Shown: positions 1-9,318, numbered from the stretch's first letter. The stretch is DNA of 64,000 nucleotides from Proteus penneri (GCF_003144535.1 NZ_PHFJ01000006.1:62001-126000); one strand, 5' to 3'. Made by a program: numbers and translations. Notes: generated from the letters alone by a model not told the origin.

Positions 1-2
1 TT

Positions 3-902
3 ACAGATAGCGATGAAATTACAGCTAAATTCTGGTCAGTCATTTCAAAAAGACCTGAAATGCATAAACTGTTTTTCATTAGCCCTTATGGAGTTGATAT
101 TGAAAAATTAGTATTTGATGTTTCTGATTGGAAAAATAGAACTATCACAATCCCTGATGTGGCAGAACAAAATGCGATAATAGACCACTTTCAAAAACTC
201 GACAGCCTAATCAACCAGCACCAACAAAAGCATGACAAACTCAGCAATATTAAAAAAGCCATGTTAGAAAAAATGTTTCCTAAACAAGGCGAAACCGTAC
301 CTGAGATTCGCTTTAAAGGATTTAGTGGAGAGTGGGAAGAAATTCAACTAGAGCAGATCGCTGGGGTAAGAAGAGGACTTACCTACAAACCAAGTGATAT
401 TTCTGAAGATGGGATTGTTGTATTAAGGTCTTCAAACATTAATGTAGATAAATTTGAACTAAGAAAAGATGACGTTAAAGTTAACCAAGAAGCTGTAAAA
501 ATTGGCTTAATAAAAAACGGTGATATCTTAATAACTTCTGCAAATGGTTCTAGTAACTTAGTGGGAAAACACACCGTAGTCAAAGGATTAATAGTAAATG
601 CAGTACATGGCGGCTTTATGCTTGTGGCCACAACAAAAATCCCTTACTTCTTAAACGCCTCAATGTCTACTTATTGGTATCAGCGATTCCTTTCAATTAA
701 TGTATCTGGTGGTAATGGGGCTATAGGAAATATTAAGGGTAGGGCTTTAGAAGAAGTACGTTTGTATATCCCAAAACAAGAAGAACAAACCGCCATCGGC
801 AATTATTTCCAAAAGCTCGACGAACTAATTAACCAGCACCAACAACAGATCACTAAACTTAACCATATCAAGCAAGCTTGCTTAAGCAAAATGTTTATCT
901 AG
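3..902 (+). CDS. hsdS: Type I restriction-modification specificity subunit HsdS (5' end outside window)
   Basis: DNA-sequence-recognition subunit of a type I restriction-modification complex, which directs the HsdM methylase and HsdR translocase to a bipartite target. The frame is open to the window edge, so the N-terminal target-recognition domain is mostly missing. The visible part holds the central conserved repeat (a FQKLD..INQHQQ coiled-coil segment near 190-235 nt), the second target-recognition domain (from about PEIRFKGFSGEWEE), and the distal copy of the same repeat near 810-850 nt. This is the two-repeat layout of HsdS. It lies 14 bases upstream of the hsdR start. hsdM presumably lies to the left. 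The recognition sequence cannot be read from sequence alone. Confidence 0.93.
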   Translation, partial: TDSDEITAKFWSVISKRPEMHKLFFISPYGVDIEKLVFDVSDWKNRTITIPDVAEQNAIIDHFQKLDSLINQHQQKHDKLSNIKKAMLEKMFPKQGETVPEIRFKGFSGEWEEIQLEQIAGVRRGLTYKPSDISEDGIVVLRSSNINVDKFELRKDDVKVNQEAVKIGLIKNGDILITSANGSSNLVGKHTVVKGLIVNAVHGGFMLVATTKIPYFLNASMSTYWYQRFLSINVSGGNGAIGNIKGRALEEVRLYIPKQEEQTAIGNYFQKLDELINQHQQQITKLNHIKQACLSKMFI

Positions 903-916
903 CAGGGAGTGCCATT

Positions 917-3900
917 ATGACAACGTTTAAAACTGAAGCAGAATTCGAACAGGCTTTTATTAACGTTCTCACCCAAAAAGGGTGGGAGCCTGAAATACTG
1001 AAAAACAAAACCGAAGCGGATTTACTGCAAAACTGGGCAAATATTTTATTTGAGAATAATCGCCAGCGTGATCGCCTAAACGATGTGCCATTAACCGATG
1101 GCGAAATGCAACAGATTATTGAGCAAATCAAAGCGCTAAAAACGCCAATCAAATTAAACGGTTTAATTAATGGCAAAACTATCGCCATTAAGCGCGATAA
1201 CCCTGACGATACCTTGCATCTTGGTAAAGAAATCAGCTTAAAAATTTACGATCGCCAAGAAATTGCCGCCGGCCAAAGTCGTTACCAAATTGCACAGCAA
1301 CCCGAATTTGAACGTGGTAGCCCTTTGCGTAACGATAGGCGTGGTGATGTATTATTACTTATCAACGGCATGCCTGTGATCCATGTTGAGCTAAAACGCA
1401 GTGGTATTCCTGTTAGCCAAGCCGTCAACCAAATCGAAAAATACAGTGCAGAAGGGATATTTAGCGGACTGTTTTCACTGATCCAAGTATTTGTGGCAAT
1501 GGAGCCAAACGAAACCAAATACTTTGCTAACCCAGGAATGGACGGTAAATTTAACCCCAACTATCAATTTAACTGGGCCGATTTTAATAACGAGCCGATG
1601 AATCATTGGAAAGATATTGCATCAACCTTGCTTTCCATTCCCATGGCACACCAGTTAATTGGCTTTTATACCGTTGCAGATGATACTGACGGCATTCTTA
1701 AAGTGATGCGTAGTTATCAATATTACGCTGCCAATGCGATATCGGATAAAGTCGCTAAAACGCATTGGCACCAACTGGGTAGTGCAACAAATAATCCTGA
1801 CCGCCTTGGCGGATATGTGTGGCATACCACCGGTTCAGGTAAAACCATGACCAGCTTTAAATCAGCACAGTTGATTGCACAATCCAAAGATGCCGATAAA
1901 GTTATTTTTTTAATGGACAGAATTGAATTAGGAACTCAGTCGCTTGCCGAATATCGTAATTTTGCAGGAGATGGCGAAGACGTACAAGCCACTGAAAATA
2001 CCTATGTTCTTATTACTAAATTAAAAAGCAATAATCCAGCCGATACCTTAATTGTGAGTTCCATTCAGAAAATGAGCAATATTTTTGAGGAAGTTGATGA
2101 TGAAGGAACGGCGACGAACTCTGTGGATATTGAAACAATACGTGCCAAGCGCTTAGTGTTTATTATTGATGAAGCACACCGCTCTACTTTCGGCGATATG
2201 CTGGTTATTATTAAACGAACCTTTCCACGCGCCCTCTTTTTTGGCTTTACAGGTACGCCGATCCAAGAAGAAAACGAAAAAAATGGGAATACGACTAGCA
2301 CCGTTTTTGGCAATGAATTACATCGTTATAGCATTGCTGATGGAATACGCGATGGCAACGTACTGGGTTTTGACCCTTACAAAGTCCCTACATTTAAAGA
2401 CAGTGACATAAGAAAGGCTGTTGCATTAGAGCAAGCTAAGGCTAACTCCGTGCAAGAGGTCATGGGTGATCCGGCCAAAAAGAAAAAATTTAATTATTTT
2501 ATGAATGATGTTCCTATGGCTGGCTACAAAGATGCCAAAGGTAAATATCATAAAGGAATTGAAGATTATATTCCTAAAAGCCAATATTTAACGGATGCCC
2601 ACCAAGAAAAAGTGGTAAGTGACATATTAGATAAGTGGGATGTCCTTAGCCAAGGTAATAAATTTCATGCCATTTTAGCCACTAATAGTATCGCCGAAGC
2701 CATTGATTATTACCGTCGTTTAAAAAAAGCCAATCCTGAACTAAAAGTATCCGCCCTATTTGATCCCCATATTGATAATGACGGCAGCGGTAACCGTGGC
2801 CCCACTTTTAAAGGCGATGGCTTAGAAGAAATTATGGCTGATTATAATGATCGTTATGGTCAAGATTTTGATTTTGCTCGCCACGCTGCTTTTAAGAAAG
2901 ATCTAGCTGCTCGTCTTGCTCATAAAAAACCTTATGAGCGCATTCATACAGAGCCAACAAAACAATTAGATTTACTGATTGTTGTAGATCAAATGCTCAC
3001 AGGTTTTGATTCTAAATGGCTAAATACGTTATATTTAGATAAAGTCATTAAATATCAAAATATTATTCAAGCATTCTCACGTACTAATCGCTTATTTGGC
3101 CCTGATAAACCCCACGGTATTATTCGTTATTACCGCTATCCACATACGATGGAACAGCACATTAACGATGCTGTAAAACTCTATTCGGGTGACAGACCGA
3201 TTGGCCTATTTGTTGATAGATTAGAAAGCAATCTTGAGGCCATGAATACGTTAATGGTGGATATTTCAGAGTTGTTTGTTAACGCAGGTGTTAATGATTT
3301 TGAAAAATTACCTGATGATATCGAAGCTTGTGCCAAATTCGCTAAATTATTCAATACCTTTAACCAACATTTAGAGGCGGCTAAAGTACAAGGTTTACAT
3401 TGGGATCAATTAGTCTATTCATTTACTGAAAACGATGAAGAACATGAAGTCACACTGTCCATTGATGAACAAACCTATTTAAGCCTCGTCCTTCGTTACA
3501 AAGAGTTAGTCAGTAAAGCGGATAGTAGTGGTTCTGATGGTGGGGATGTTCCTTTTGATATCAGCGGTTATTTAACTGAAATAGATACTGGAAAAATTGA
3601 TGCTGACTACATGAACAGTCGCTTTGATAAATATTTAAAAGAACTTAATAATCCTCAAGACGTTGCAAGTATTGAAACCACATTAAACGAGCTGCATAAG
3701 TCATTTGCATCACTGACACAAAGCGAGCAGAAATACGCTAAGCTTTTCTTACATGACTTACAGCGCGGCGATGCGCAATTAATTGAAGGCCATACTTTTA
3801 GAGACTATATCAATACCTATAAAGATAACGCCGAGAATGCACAGATAGGTGCCGTTGTTAATGCACTTGGTTTAAATAAAGCATCACTGATGGCGTTAAT

Positions 3901-4141
3901 GGCGGATAGTGTTAATGAGAAAAACCTTAACAATTTTGGTCGCTTCGATGCATTAAAAGCAACTGTAAATAAAGCGAAAGCGAAAGCTTACTTTGAAAAA
4001 CAAGATGGTGTCACTTTACCGCCATTTAAATTAAATATTCGTATTGATCAGTTTTTAAAGCAGTTTATTTTTGCAAAAACAGATGATCTCTTAAGTGATG
4101 TTGTTGACACAACAGACAGCGAATGCGGTTTTCCATCATAA
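917..4141 (+). CDS. hsdR: Type I restriction enzyme endonuclease/translocase subunit HsdR
   Basis: Restriction and ATP-dependent DNA-translocation subunit of the type I complex. The 1074-residue protein has an N-terminal nuclease domain, then Walker A GSGKT at residues 306-310, a DEAH box at 418-421, a TGTPI helicase motif and a helical C-terminal region that would contact the methylase core. An in-frame ATG at 878 would overlap hsdS. ATG 917 was preferred because it has a GGGAG ribosome site just upstream and begins with the family-typical MTTF..EAEFEQAFI. It follows hsdS closely, so the two are probably co-transcribed. No frameshift or internal stop is seen. Confidence 0.95.
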   Translation: MTTFKTEAEFEQAFINVLTQKGWEPEILKNKTEADLLQNWANILFENNRQRDRLNDVPLTDGEMQQIIEQIKALKTPIKLNGLINGKTIAIKRDNPDDTLHLGKEISLKIYDRQEIAAGQSRYQIAQQPEFERGSPLRNDRRGDVLLLINGMPVIHVELKRSGIPVSQAVNQIEKYSAEGIFSGLFSLIQVFVAMEPNETKYFANPGMDGKFNPNYQFNWADFNNEPMNHWKDIASTLLSIPMAHQLIGFYTVADDTDGILKVMRSYQYYAANAISDKVAKTHWHQLGSATNNPDRLGGYVWHTTGSGKTMTSFKSAQLIAQSKDADKVIFLMDRIELGTQSLAEYRNFAGDGEDVQATENTYVLITKLKSNNPADTLIVSSIQKMSNIFEEVDDEGTATNSVDIETIRAKRLVFIIDEAHRSTFGDMLVIIKRTFPRALFFGFTGTPIQEENEKNGNTTSTVFGNELHRYSIADGIRDGNVLGFDPYKVPTFKDSDIRKAVALEQAKANSVQEVMGDPAKKKKFNYFMNDVPMAGYKDAKGKYHKGIEDYIPKSQYLTDAHQEKVVSDILDKWDVLSQGNKFHAILATNSIAEAIDYYRRLKKANPELKVSALFDPHIDNDGSGNRGPTFKGDGLEEIMADYNDRYGQDFDFARHAAFKKDLAARLAHKKPYERIHTEPTKQLDLLIVVDQMLTGFDSKWLNTLYLDKVIKYQNIIQAFSRTNRLFGPDKPHGIIRYYRYPHTMEQHINDAVKLYSGDRPIGLFVDRLESNLEAMNTLMVDISELFVNAGVNDFEKLPDDIEACAKFAKLFNTFNQHLEAAKVQGLHWDQLVYSFTENDEEHEVTLSIDEQTYLSLVLRYKELVSKADSSGSDGGDVPFDISGYLTEIDTGKIDADYMNSRFDKYLKELNNPQDVASIETTLNELHKSFASLTQSEQKYAKLFLHDLQRGDAQLIEGHTFRDYINTYKDNAENAQIGAVVNALGLNKASLMALMADSVNEKNLNNFGRFDALKATVNKAKAKAYFEKQDGVTLPPFKLNIRIDQFLKQFIFAKTDDLLSDVVDTTDSECGFPS

Positions 4142-4298
4142 TAGACATTTAGATTAAAAAACCTCTGTCCAATAAACTGGGGTCAGTTCAAAACAGTCTG
4201 ACACCTTCATTTCATGGCGACAATCCTACCGGTAGTTCGACACACTGCCGGCAGGGTTGCCTGTTTGAGATCACACTTTTCACTTCAGCCTTTTCACT
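4142..4298. other. Gap between hsdR and the topAI leader, with a possible IS end
   Basis: No gene is seen. Positions 4162-4190, read on the minus strand, begin TGAACTGACCCC and run on to TTGGACAGAGG. This resembles the terminal repeat of IS150-group IS3-family elements, so it may be an IS scar. Positions about 4222-4260 contain an imperfect inverted repeat (CAATCCTACCGG against CCGGCAGGGTTG) of unknown role. Confidence 0.4.
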
Positions 4299-4304
4299 TA
4301 TAAT
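4299..4304 (+). promoter_or_regulatory. Candidate -10 element for topAI-yjhP
   Basis: A perfect TATAAT lies about 195 bases before topAI, which would give a long leader like that of the E. coli operon. No good -35 hexamer is found 16-18 bases upstream, so the call rests on the -10 alone. Confidence 0.4.
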
Positions 4305-4360
4305 AAACAGGTGTTATCATTCACTCTGTAAATACCTTTTCAACTCAACCCGAGGCTTTG

Positions 4361-4384
4361 ATGCTGGAGAATGTCATCATCTGA
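4361..4384 (+). CDS. Seven-codon upstream ORF in the topAI leader (toiL-like)
   Basis: ATG at 4361 is preceded by CGAGG at a good ribosome-site distance. The ORF encodes MLENVII and stops with TGA at 4382-4384. That stop codon is the first three bases of the left arm of an 11-bp hairpin (4382-4392/4415-4425). In E. coli the topAI leader has a regulatory uORF, toiL, at which antibiotic-stalled ribosomes alter leader RNA structure. This layout fits the same mechanism. A second short ORF (4426-4479) follows and overlaps an ATG at 4476. Function is inference; the ORF and hairpin are seen directly. Confidence 0.5.
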   Translation: MLENVII

Positions 4385-4425
4385 TAATCAGTTCCTTCGA
4401 CCTTTACAGGCCGGACTGATTATCA
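4382..4425 (+). promoter_or_regulatory. Leader hairpin between the uORF and topAI
   Basis: TGATAATCAGT (4382-4392) pairs perfectly with ACTGATTATCA (4415-4425) across a 22-base loop. The left arm overlaps the uORF stop codon, so a terminating or stalled ribosome would block pairing. No U-tract follows, so it is not an intrinsic terminator. Confidence 0.55.
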
Positions 4426-4482
4426 ATGCGCCGAAATCGAATGCGGACACCGCTGTGTGTTTGCACATTTTGCACATGATGA

Positions 4483-4758
<276 letters not shown>

Positions 4759-4768
4759 GGAGAGGATC

Positions 4769-5515
4769 ATGGATATCCCACGCATTTTTACTATCAGTGA
4801 AAGCGAGCACCGCATTCATAACCCTTTTACGCCTGAAAAGTACGCCACACTGGGACGCGTGTTACGCATGAAGCCGGATGCCCGCATCCTTGACCTCGGC
4901 AGCGGCTCGGGAGAGATGTTGTGTACTTGGGCACGCGACTACAACATTACCGGTATTGGTATCGACATGAGCCCGCTTTTCACTACTCAGGCAAAGCTAC
5001 GCGCAGAAGAACTTGGCGTCAGTGAACGCGTCCATTTTATTCATAACGACGCGGCGGGTTTCGTGGCGGATGAAAAATGCGACGTTGCGGCCTGCGTAGG
5101 TGCAACATGGATTGCAGGCGGCGTCGCCGGGACGATCGAACTCCTGGCTAAAAGCCTCAAACCGGGTGGGATCATGCTTATTGGAGAACCCTACTGGCGT
5201 CAGCTACCAGCAACGGAAGAAATAGCTCAGGCCTGTGGTGTTAGCTCGACGACTGATTTCCTGACATTGCCAAAGCTTGTCAGCGCGTTCGACGACCTCG
5301 GCTATGACGTGGTGGAAATGGTACTGGCAGATCAAGAAGGCTGGGATCGGTATGAGGCTGCGAAATGGCTGACGATGCGCCGCTGGCTCGAGGCTAATCC
5401 TGATGACGACTTCGCTGAGGAAGTCAGGGCCGAGCTAACACTCTCGCCGAAACGCCACGTAACGTACGCGCGGGAATACTTTGGCTGGGGCGTGTTTGCG
5501 CTCATCGCTAGGTAA
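4769..5515 (+). CDS. yjhP: SAM-dependent methyltransferase YjhP
   Basis: A 248-residue class I methyltransferase resembling E. coli YjhP along its whole length. The SAM-binding motif I is ILDLGSGSGEM (about residues 36-46), followed by an acidic GIDMS strand. The methyl acceptor is unknown. It has an AAGGAG ribosome site and lies 10 bases after topAI, so the two probably form one operon with yjhQ deleted or never present. Codon and base use match topAI and differ from the AT-rich flanks. Confidence 0.9.
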   Translation: MDIPRIFTISESEHRIHNPFTPEKYATLGRVLRMKPDARILDLGSGSGEMLCTWARDYNITGIGIDMSPLFTTQAKLRAEELGVSERVHFIHNDAAGFVADEKCDVAACVGATWIAGGVAGTIELLAKSLKPGGIMLIGEPYWRQLPATEEIAQACGVSSTTDFLTLPKLVSAFDDLGYDVVEMVLADQEGWDRYEAAKWLTMRRWLEANPDDDFAEEVRAELTLSPKRHVTYAREYFGWGVFALIAR

Positions 5516-5680
5516 TAACAGGTTCCCGGTGTTTCTGGCTGGAAATATCGGGAGCTTCGCCTTTGCTTTGATCTTATCCATCACCTGTACAAAAATTATC
5601 GAAGTGACGTATATACTCAGTTATATACTCACACGGAGGTTGATGTGGGTTGAGTTAGATTGACATGCATTGACTGAAAA

Positions 5681-5776
5681 TACGGGGAAAAGCCTTGTAG
5701 AACTGGGATTTTAGATACAAAAAAAACGTCTATTGACATCCCTTGATGTTCTTATGGTGCGAAGGCCGGACTCGCA
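5681..5776. repeat. Distal att copy: degenerate duplicate of the tRNA-Leu 3' end and its flank
   Basis: This stretch aligns with 15839-15931 over about 95 bases with scattered differences. It includes a shortened copy of the tRNA 3' end (ATGGTGCGAAGGCCGGACTC at 5754-5773). In the intact gene one more C follows GGTGC and the copy continues into the T-arm. It marks the far boundary of the island inserted at the tRNA, or the end of an older tandem island. Confidence 0.8.
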
Positions 5777-5830
5777 CATAATACTTAACCTCATGATCTA
5801 AATTAAAATATAAAAGTATAAATTTATTTA

Positions 5831-5851
5831 TACCAACACATGTACCAACAG
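5831..5851. repeat. Integrase arm-type repeat, left end
   Basis: Two TACCAACA motifs separated by five bases. All but one of 21 bases match the pair at 15769-15789. Such tandem short repeats near both ends of an island are typical of integrase arm sites. Confidence 0.6.
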
Positions 5852-5989
5852 GTGAAATTCTTACTTTTTCTGATAGTTATCTAATACACGTAATTGTGAT
5901 TCTAGTAAGCTGACCAACATCACTAACTTTAACATGGTATTATTGCATTGTACCCTGTAAGAGACCTTATTTAAGTAAAGTATTTTACT

Positions 5990-6718
5990 TTACTCTTTCT
6001 CGGAATCATTAAACCACTTAGGCATAGGGTTTTCATCTATAGATAACTTTATAAAAGAATCATCGCCATTTTGATTTTTTATACATCTTATTTCTTCAAA
6101 TCCCCATTTTCCATTTCTATCGGAATAATAGACAGTATACTTATCAGCATGAAAACCAAAATATCTTTCTTTAGGATTACTTATTTTCCTCTGTCCACAA
6201 TATGCTGAGGTTTTCCACTCAAAATTTGTAGCAAAATCAAGTGATAGTACCATGACATTACTTAACCATATTGGCACTAGAGCTAGCGCAATTGAAATAA
6301 TGCAAAGAAAAAGTACACTTGCTATTATTTGTACTTTATTAAATTTACTTGATAAATATAAAAAGAAAAAATATGTTAAAGGCTGAAGGAAAAAGAATGA
6401 AAAAATAGTAAAAAATGTAACTTTAAGGCTAAAATCAACCATCGGTGAATTAGCCATATCCATATCGCTCATGCCCAAAAAAAGACTGGCAGCAAATGAG
6501 CTAGAAATAAAATAAATAATAGAAGTAATAAATCCAAATGAAATCATAGCCTTATTAATAATTCCATATCCACTAGCCTCAAGATCATAAAATAATAATG
6601 CAGAATTAATTAACACTGCTATTACGAATCCTAATAAACACCATCGAGCAAACTCCAATTCTTTGATATTCATTAAAAAAATCATAACCAAAAAAATAAA
6701 ACATGAAATTAACGTCAT
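5990..6718 (-). CDS. Unrecognised multi-pass membrane protein
   Basis: A 242-residue protein that I do not recognise. Roughly five hydrophobic segments fill residues 1-165, and a soluble C-terminal part of about 75 residues with two cysteines and many aromatic residues follows. ATG 6718 is preceded by CAGGGATA, an acceptable ribosome site. It sits alone on the minus strand between the island end and the ops element of the polysaccharide operon, and diverges from that operon. It is as AT-rich as the polysaccharide genes. A role in surface-glycan handling, defence or immunity would be a guess. Confidence 0.6.
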   Translation of the reverse strand: MTLISCFIFLVMIFLMNIKELEFARWCLLGFVIAVLINSALLFYDLEASGYGIINKAMISFGFITSIIYFISSSFAASLFLGMSDMDMANSPMVDFSLKVTFFTIFSFFFLQPLTYFFFLYLSSKFNKVQIIASVLFLCIISIALALVPIWLSNVMVLSLDFATNFEWKTSAYCGQRKISNPKERYFGFHADKYTVYYSDRNGKWGFEEIRCIKNQNGDDSFIKLSIDENPMPKWFNDSEKE

Positions 6719-7096
6719 TATCCCTGATGACTTTTTTTGTGTTTTTTACTTATCTACATAAATAAAATCTCTTAATATGGTCTTAACAGAATCCCGTAGA
6801 AAAAAGCTAATAATTATCATTGACATTTATCATTTGTTTTTAAAAAACGCTATATTATTCAACGTTTTTTTGATATATTGCCTAAAATTATTTTGAGTAA
6901 ATATAAGTATCATCAGTGAACTGGTAGCTGCAAGCCTGAGGCGGTAGCGTGCCAAAAAACAATAACAAGTCTATTTTTAACGTTCTAACTTTGTAATCAA
7001 GATATGCTAGGTCCTACCAAAATAAAAATGTTTGTCTCTAGTAGTCTAGGTTTCATTGGTTTTCCCATAACTTTTTTTAAAACATATTGATATATA
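6719..7096. other. Divergent upstream region of the polysaccharide operon
   Basis: This very AT-rich stretch contains no gene. The JUMPStart element (6914-6952) is the only clear signal. A TTGACA (6820) and a TATATT (6851) are present, but they are 25 bases apart, too far for one sigma-70 promoter. Confidence 0.5.
6914..6952 (+). promoter_or_regulatory. JUMPStart element with ops site (RfaH recruitment)
   Basis: CAGTGAACTGGTAGCTGC followed by CAAGCCTGAG and GGCGGTAGCGTGC matches the JUMPStart layout, which ends in the ops consensus GGCGGTAGCGTG (6940-6951). In enterobacteria ops pauses RNA polymerase and recruits the antiterminator RfaH to long surface-polysaccharide operons. It lies 145 bases before the first operon gene, in the expected untranslated leader. 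Confidence 0.92.
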
Positions 7097-8359
7097 ATGA
7101 ATTATAAAATCTTCATCAAATTTTTATCGTATTTATGGCTAGGAGGAATAGCATCTGCATTTTTTGCATTCATTACTCAAGTGATATTAGCAAGATACAT
7201 GAATATTCCTGAGTTTGGCATGTTTAATTCAGGAGTAATTCTTATGGTAATTATTTCGACTATCTATGGATTTGGAACTGATGCTGCACTCTTAAAAGTA
7301 TTTGGGAAATCATATAAGTATGGGCTTTCATATACAAGACCTTTAATTGTATATCTAATCTTTTCAGCCATAGCACTTACCTGTATTTCTTTTGTCTATA
7401 TTTATATTTTGTTTCCTAACGATTACTCTCTTAATGCATACAAACTAATACCAACATTCATAGCAATATCTTTACTGAATGTAAAGTTTTCCATATTACA
7501 GATAGAAAAAAGGTTTGAATATTTATCTTTTTGTCAAATATTATTAAATGGAAGTAGGTTATTATTTGTAATTATTTATTTTTTATTGGAAAAAGACTTA
7601 ACTAGTGGGATTTATAATATATTTTTTTATTCTTCTATTCTTCTAATAGTCTTTTGCATCCCTGATTTAATGCGTTTAATCAATAAGAGTAAAAAAATCC
7701 CACAAAAAAATCTAATCTCTTTTATTTTAATGATCTTGCCATTTGGTATTATTACTAGCACTTTTGCAATATACTCTCAATCAATAATAATAATCACCAA
7801 TAGTTTACTAAGTAAAGAGGTTGCAGGTTATTTATCTGTAGCTTTAAACATTATGTTAGCTATATATATATTGCCTGTTGTTGTATATCAAAAAATATTA
7901 TTACCCATGTTTCATAGGCAGGCCTTTCATGATGAAAATAAATTATTACATAATTATCAAGAGGGTTGTAAATATATGTTGTTAATTGGAATTATTATAT
8001 TTACATTCATTTTTTTCTTCTCCGAAAAGCTTATTATTTTAATATTTGGCATTGAGTACAAAGAAGCTGCATATATTGTTAAATATATTTCATTTTGTAT
8101 TCCTCTAAGATTTCTAAGTTCAAATGCTGGAGCTATTTTATCTACAAAAAATCTAGTATATAAAAAAATGTTCAGTACTGTACTATTAAGCGTTATAGCT
8201 GTAATAACATCTTACTACTTATTAAAAACCTTTAATTTAAAAGGAATAATTTTATCTATTTTATTAAATGAAGTTCTTATGTTTATATTGTATTTTTATA
8301 TGTTATGGAAATACTCATTTGGTAATAACACCTTTAAAAATTGGCTTTCAATAAAATGA
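7097..8359 (+). CDS. Wzx-like polysaccharide flippase (oligosaccharide repeat-unit transporter)
   Basis: A 420-residue, strongly hydrophobic protein with about 12 membrane segments. The N-terminal pattern (FLSYLWLGGIASAFFAFITQ, then ILARYMNIPEFGMFNSG) is typical of the MOP/PST flippases that move lipid-linked repeat units across the inner membrane. It is the first gene after the ops element. Its stop overlaps the next start as ATGA. By eye the GC content is far below that of the core genes, as is usual for transferred O-antigen or capsule clusters. The substrate is unknown. Confidence 0.85.
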   Translation: MNYKIFIKFLSYLWLGGIASAFFAFITQVILARYMNIPEFGMFNSGVILMVIISTIYGFGTDAALLKVFGKSYKYGLSYTRPLIVYLIFSAIALTCISFVYIYILFPNDYSLNAYKLIPTFIAISLLNVKFSILQIEKRFEYLSFCQILLNGSRLLFVIIYFLLEKDLTSGIYNIFFYSSILLIVFCIPDLMRLINKSKKIPQKNLISFILMILPFGIITSTFAIYSQSIIIITNSLLSKEVAGYLSVALNIMLAIYILPVVVYQKILLPMFHRQAFHDENKLLHNYQEGCKYMLLIGIIIFTFIFFFSEKLIILIFGIEYKEAAYIVKYISFCIPLRFLSSNAGAILSTKNLVYKKMFSTVLLSVIAVITSYYLLKTFNLKGIILSILLNEVLMFILYFYMLWKYSFGNNTFKNWLSIK

Positions 8360-9312
8360 TTAATTTAATAAAACGATATGGTAGAGTTCTCATGGGATTA
8401 AGAGGTTTCATGTATGATTTCAATCGGTTTTTAAGATTTAATGCATGGAATTTTAAATGCTCAAATGCAAAAATGAGACAATATCACCTAGCGAAACTAA
8501 CTCATACACTAGAGAAAAGTATGAGTTTTAAGGATAAGAGGGCTGGAGCTGGGTATACAAATGCAAAAAAAATACAGGAGATATTGATAGAAGTCGATAA
8601 CAACAACTACGAAAAAAATTTTAATGATTTTCTAGCTCTCCAAACCTTGAAAAAATTTTGTCTAGAATCAAAGGATGCTGATAAAAAATTTAGTAATATT
8701 TACCAAGAATTACCTAACTGGGATGACGCGTTTACTGATTATGGTATTTACTCTTTAAGCAAAGAAGAGATTAGCCGTGGTCAACTAGAGAATCCTGAAG
8801 ATTTTTTTAACTCTCGATATACACTACGAGATTTTAGTAGCATTATTATTTCATCTGAAATAATTGATAGAGCTTTAAATTTAGCTCAAAAAACTCCTTC
8901 ATCTTGCAATATGCAACCATGGCATGTTTATATTTTGAACAATAGGGAAAATATTGATATCGCTCTGAGCTACCAAACTGGAAATAAAGGATTTACAAAT
9001 AATATTCATAATTTAATGATTATTACATCAGATCAATTGTCTTTTATATCATCATCTGAAAGATATCAACACTGGATTGATGGTGGATTATATGCAATGT
9101 CATTAATTTATGCATTTCACTCACTTGGAATTGCTACTTGTAGTTTAAATTGGAGTGAAAACCCCCAAAAAGATATCGCTATTAGAAAAGTATTAAATAT
9201 TAACGAACATCATTCTATTATTATGATGATTGCATTTGGGTATCCTTGCGAAAATAACTTAGTTTGTGTATCGCCACGGAAAAATATTAAAAACATAAAA
9301 ACTGAGATTTAG
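8356..9312 (+). CDS. Nitroreductase-family protein in polysaccharide operon
   Basis: A 318-residue protein with an N-terminal extension of about 150 residues, followed by a nitroreductase-type flavin fold. Visible signatures are SRYTLRDF at residues 153-160, TPSSCNMQPWHVYI shortly after, and a C-terminal GGLYAMSLIYAFHSLGIATC..GYP segment. ATG 8356 overlaps the flippase stop; an upstream TTG at 8341 is less likely. Relatives are often found beside pyruvyl-transferase-family genes in glycan clusters, as here, but their reaction is not established. FMN-dependent redox chemistry on a sugar or its substituent is inference. Confidence 0.75.
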   Translation: MINLIKRYGRVLMGLRGFMYDFNRFLRFNAWNFKCSNAKMRQYHLAKLTHTLEKSMSFKDKRAGAGYTNAKKIQEILIEVDNNNYEKNFNDFLALQTLKKFCLESKDADKKFSNIYQELPNWDDAFTDYGIYSLSKEEISRGQLENPEDFFNSRYTLRDFSSIIISSEIIDRALNLAQKTPSSCNMQPWHVYILNNRENIDIALSYQTGNKGFTNNIHNLMIITSDQLSFISSSERYQHWIDGGLYAMSLIYAFHSLGIATCSLNWSENPQKDIAIRKVLNINEHHSIIMMIAFGYPCENNLVCVSPRKNIKNIKTEI

Positions 9313-9318
9313 TATAAT

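Larger units (their letters stand above)
5516..5989. other. Island junction without genes
   Basis: This stretch joins the yjhP end to the next island. It holds two ATATACTCA repeats near 5610-5633, the att-type repeat (5681-5776, described separately) and a tandem TACCAACA pair (5831-5851). The rest is AT-rich sequence in which I see no gene. Confidence 0.6.

Noticed and set aside
878-916. Earlier start for hsdR at 878
   Set aside because: It would overlap hsdS and add 13 residues that are not typical of HsdR; ATG 917 has the ribosome site.
5481-5663. 60-residue plus-strand ORF after yjhP
   Set aside because: It starts inside yjhP and runs through the att flank; composition and lack of a ribosome site argue against coding.
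6820-6856. TTGACA and TATATT as a promoter of the polysaccharide operon
   Set aside because: The spacing of 25 bases is too long for a sigma-70 promoter; the true promoter was not identified.
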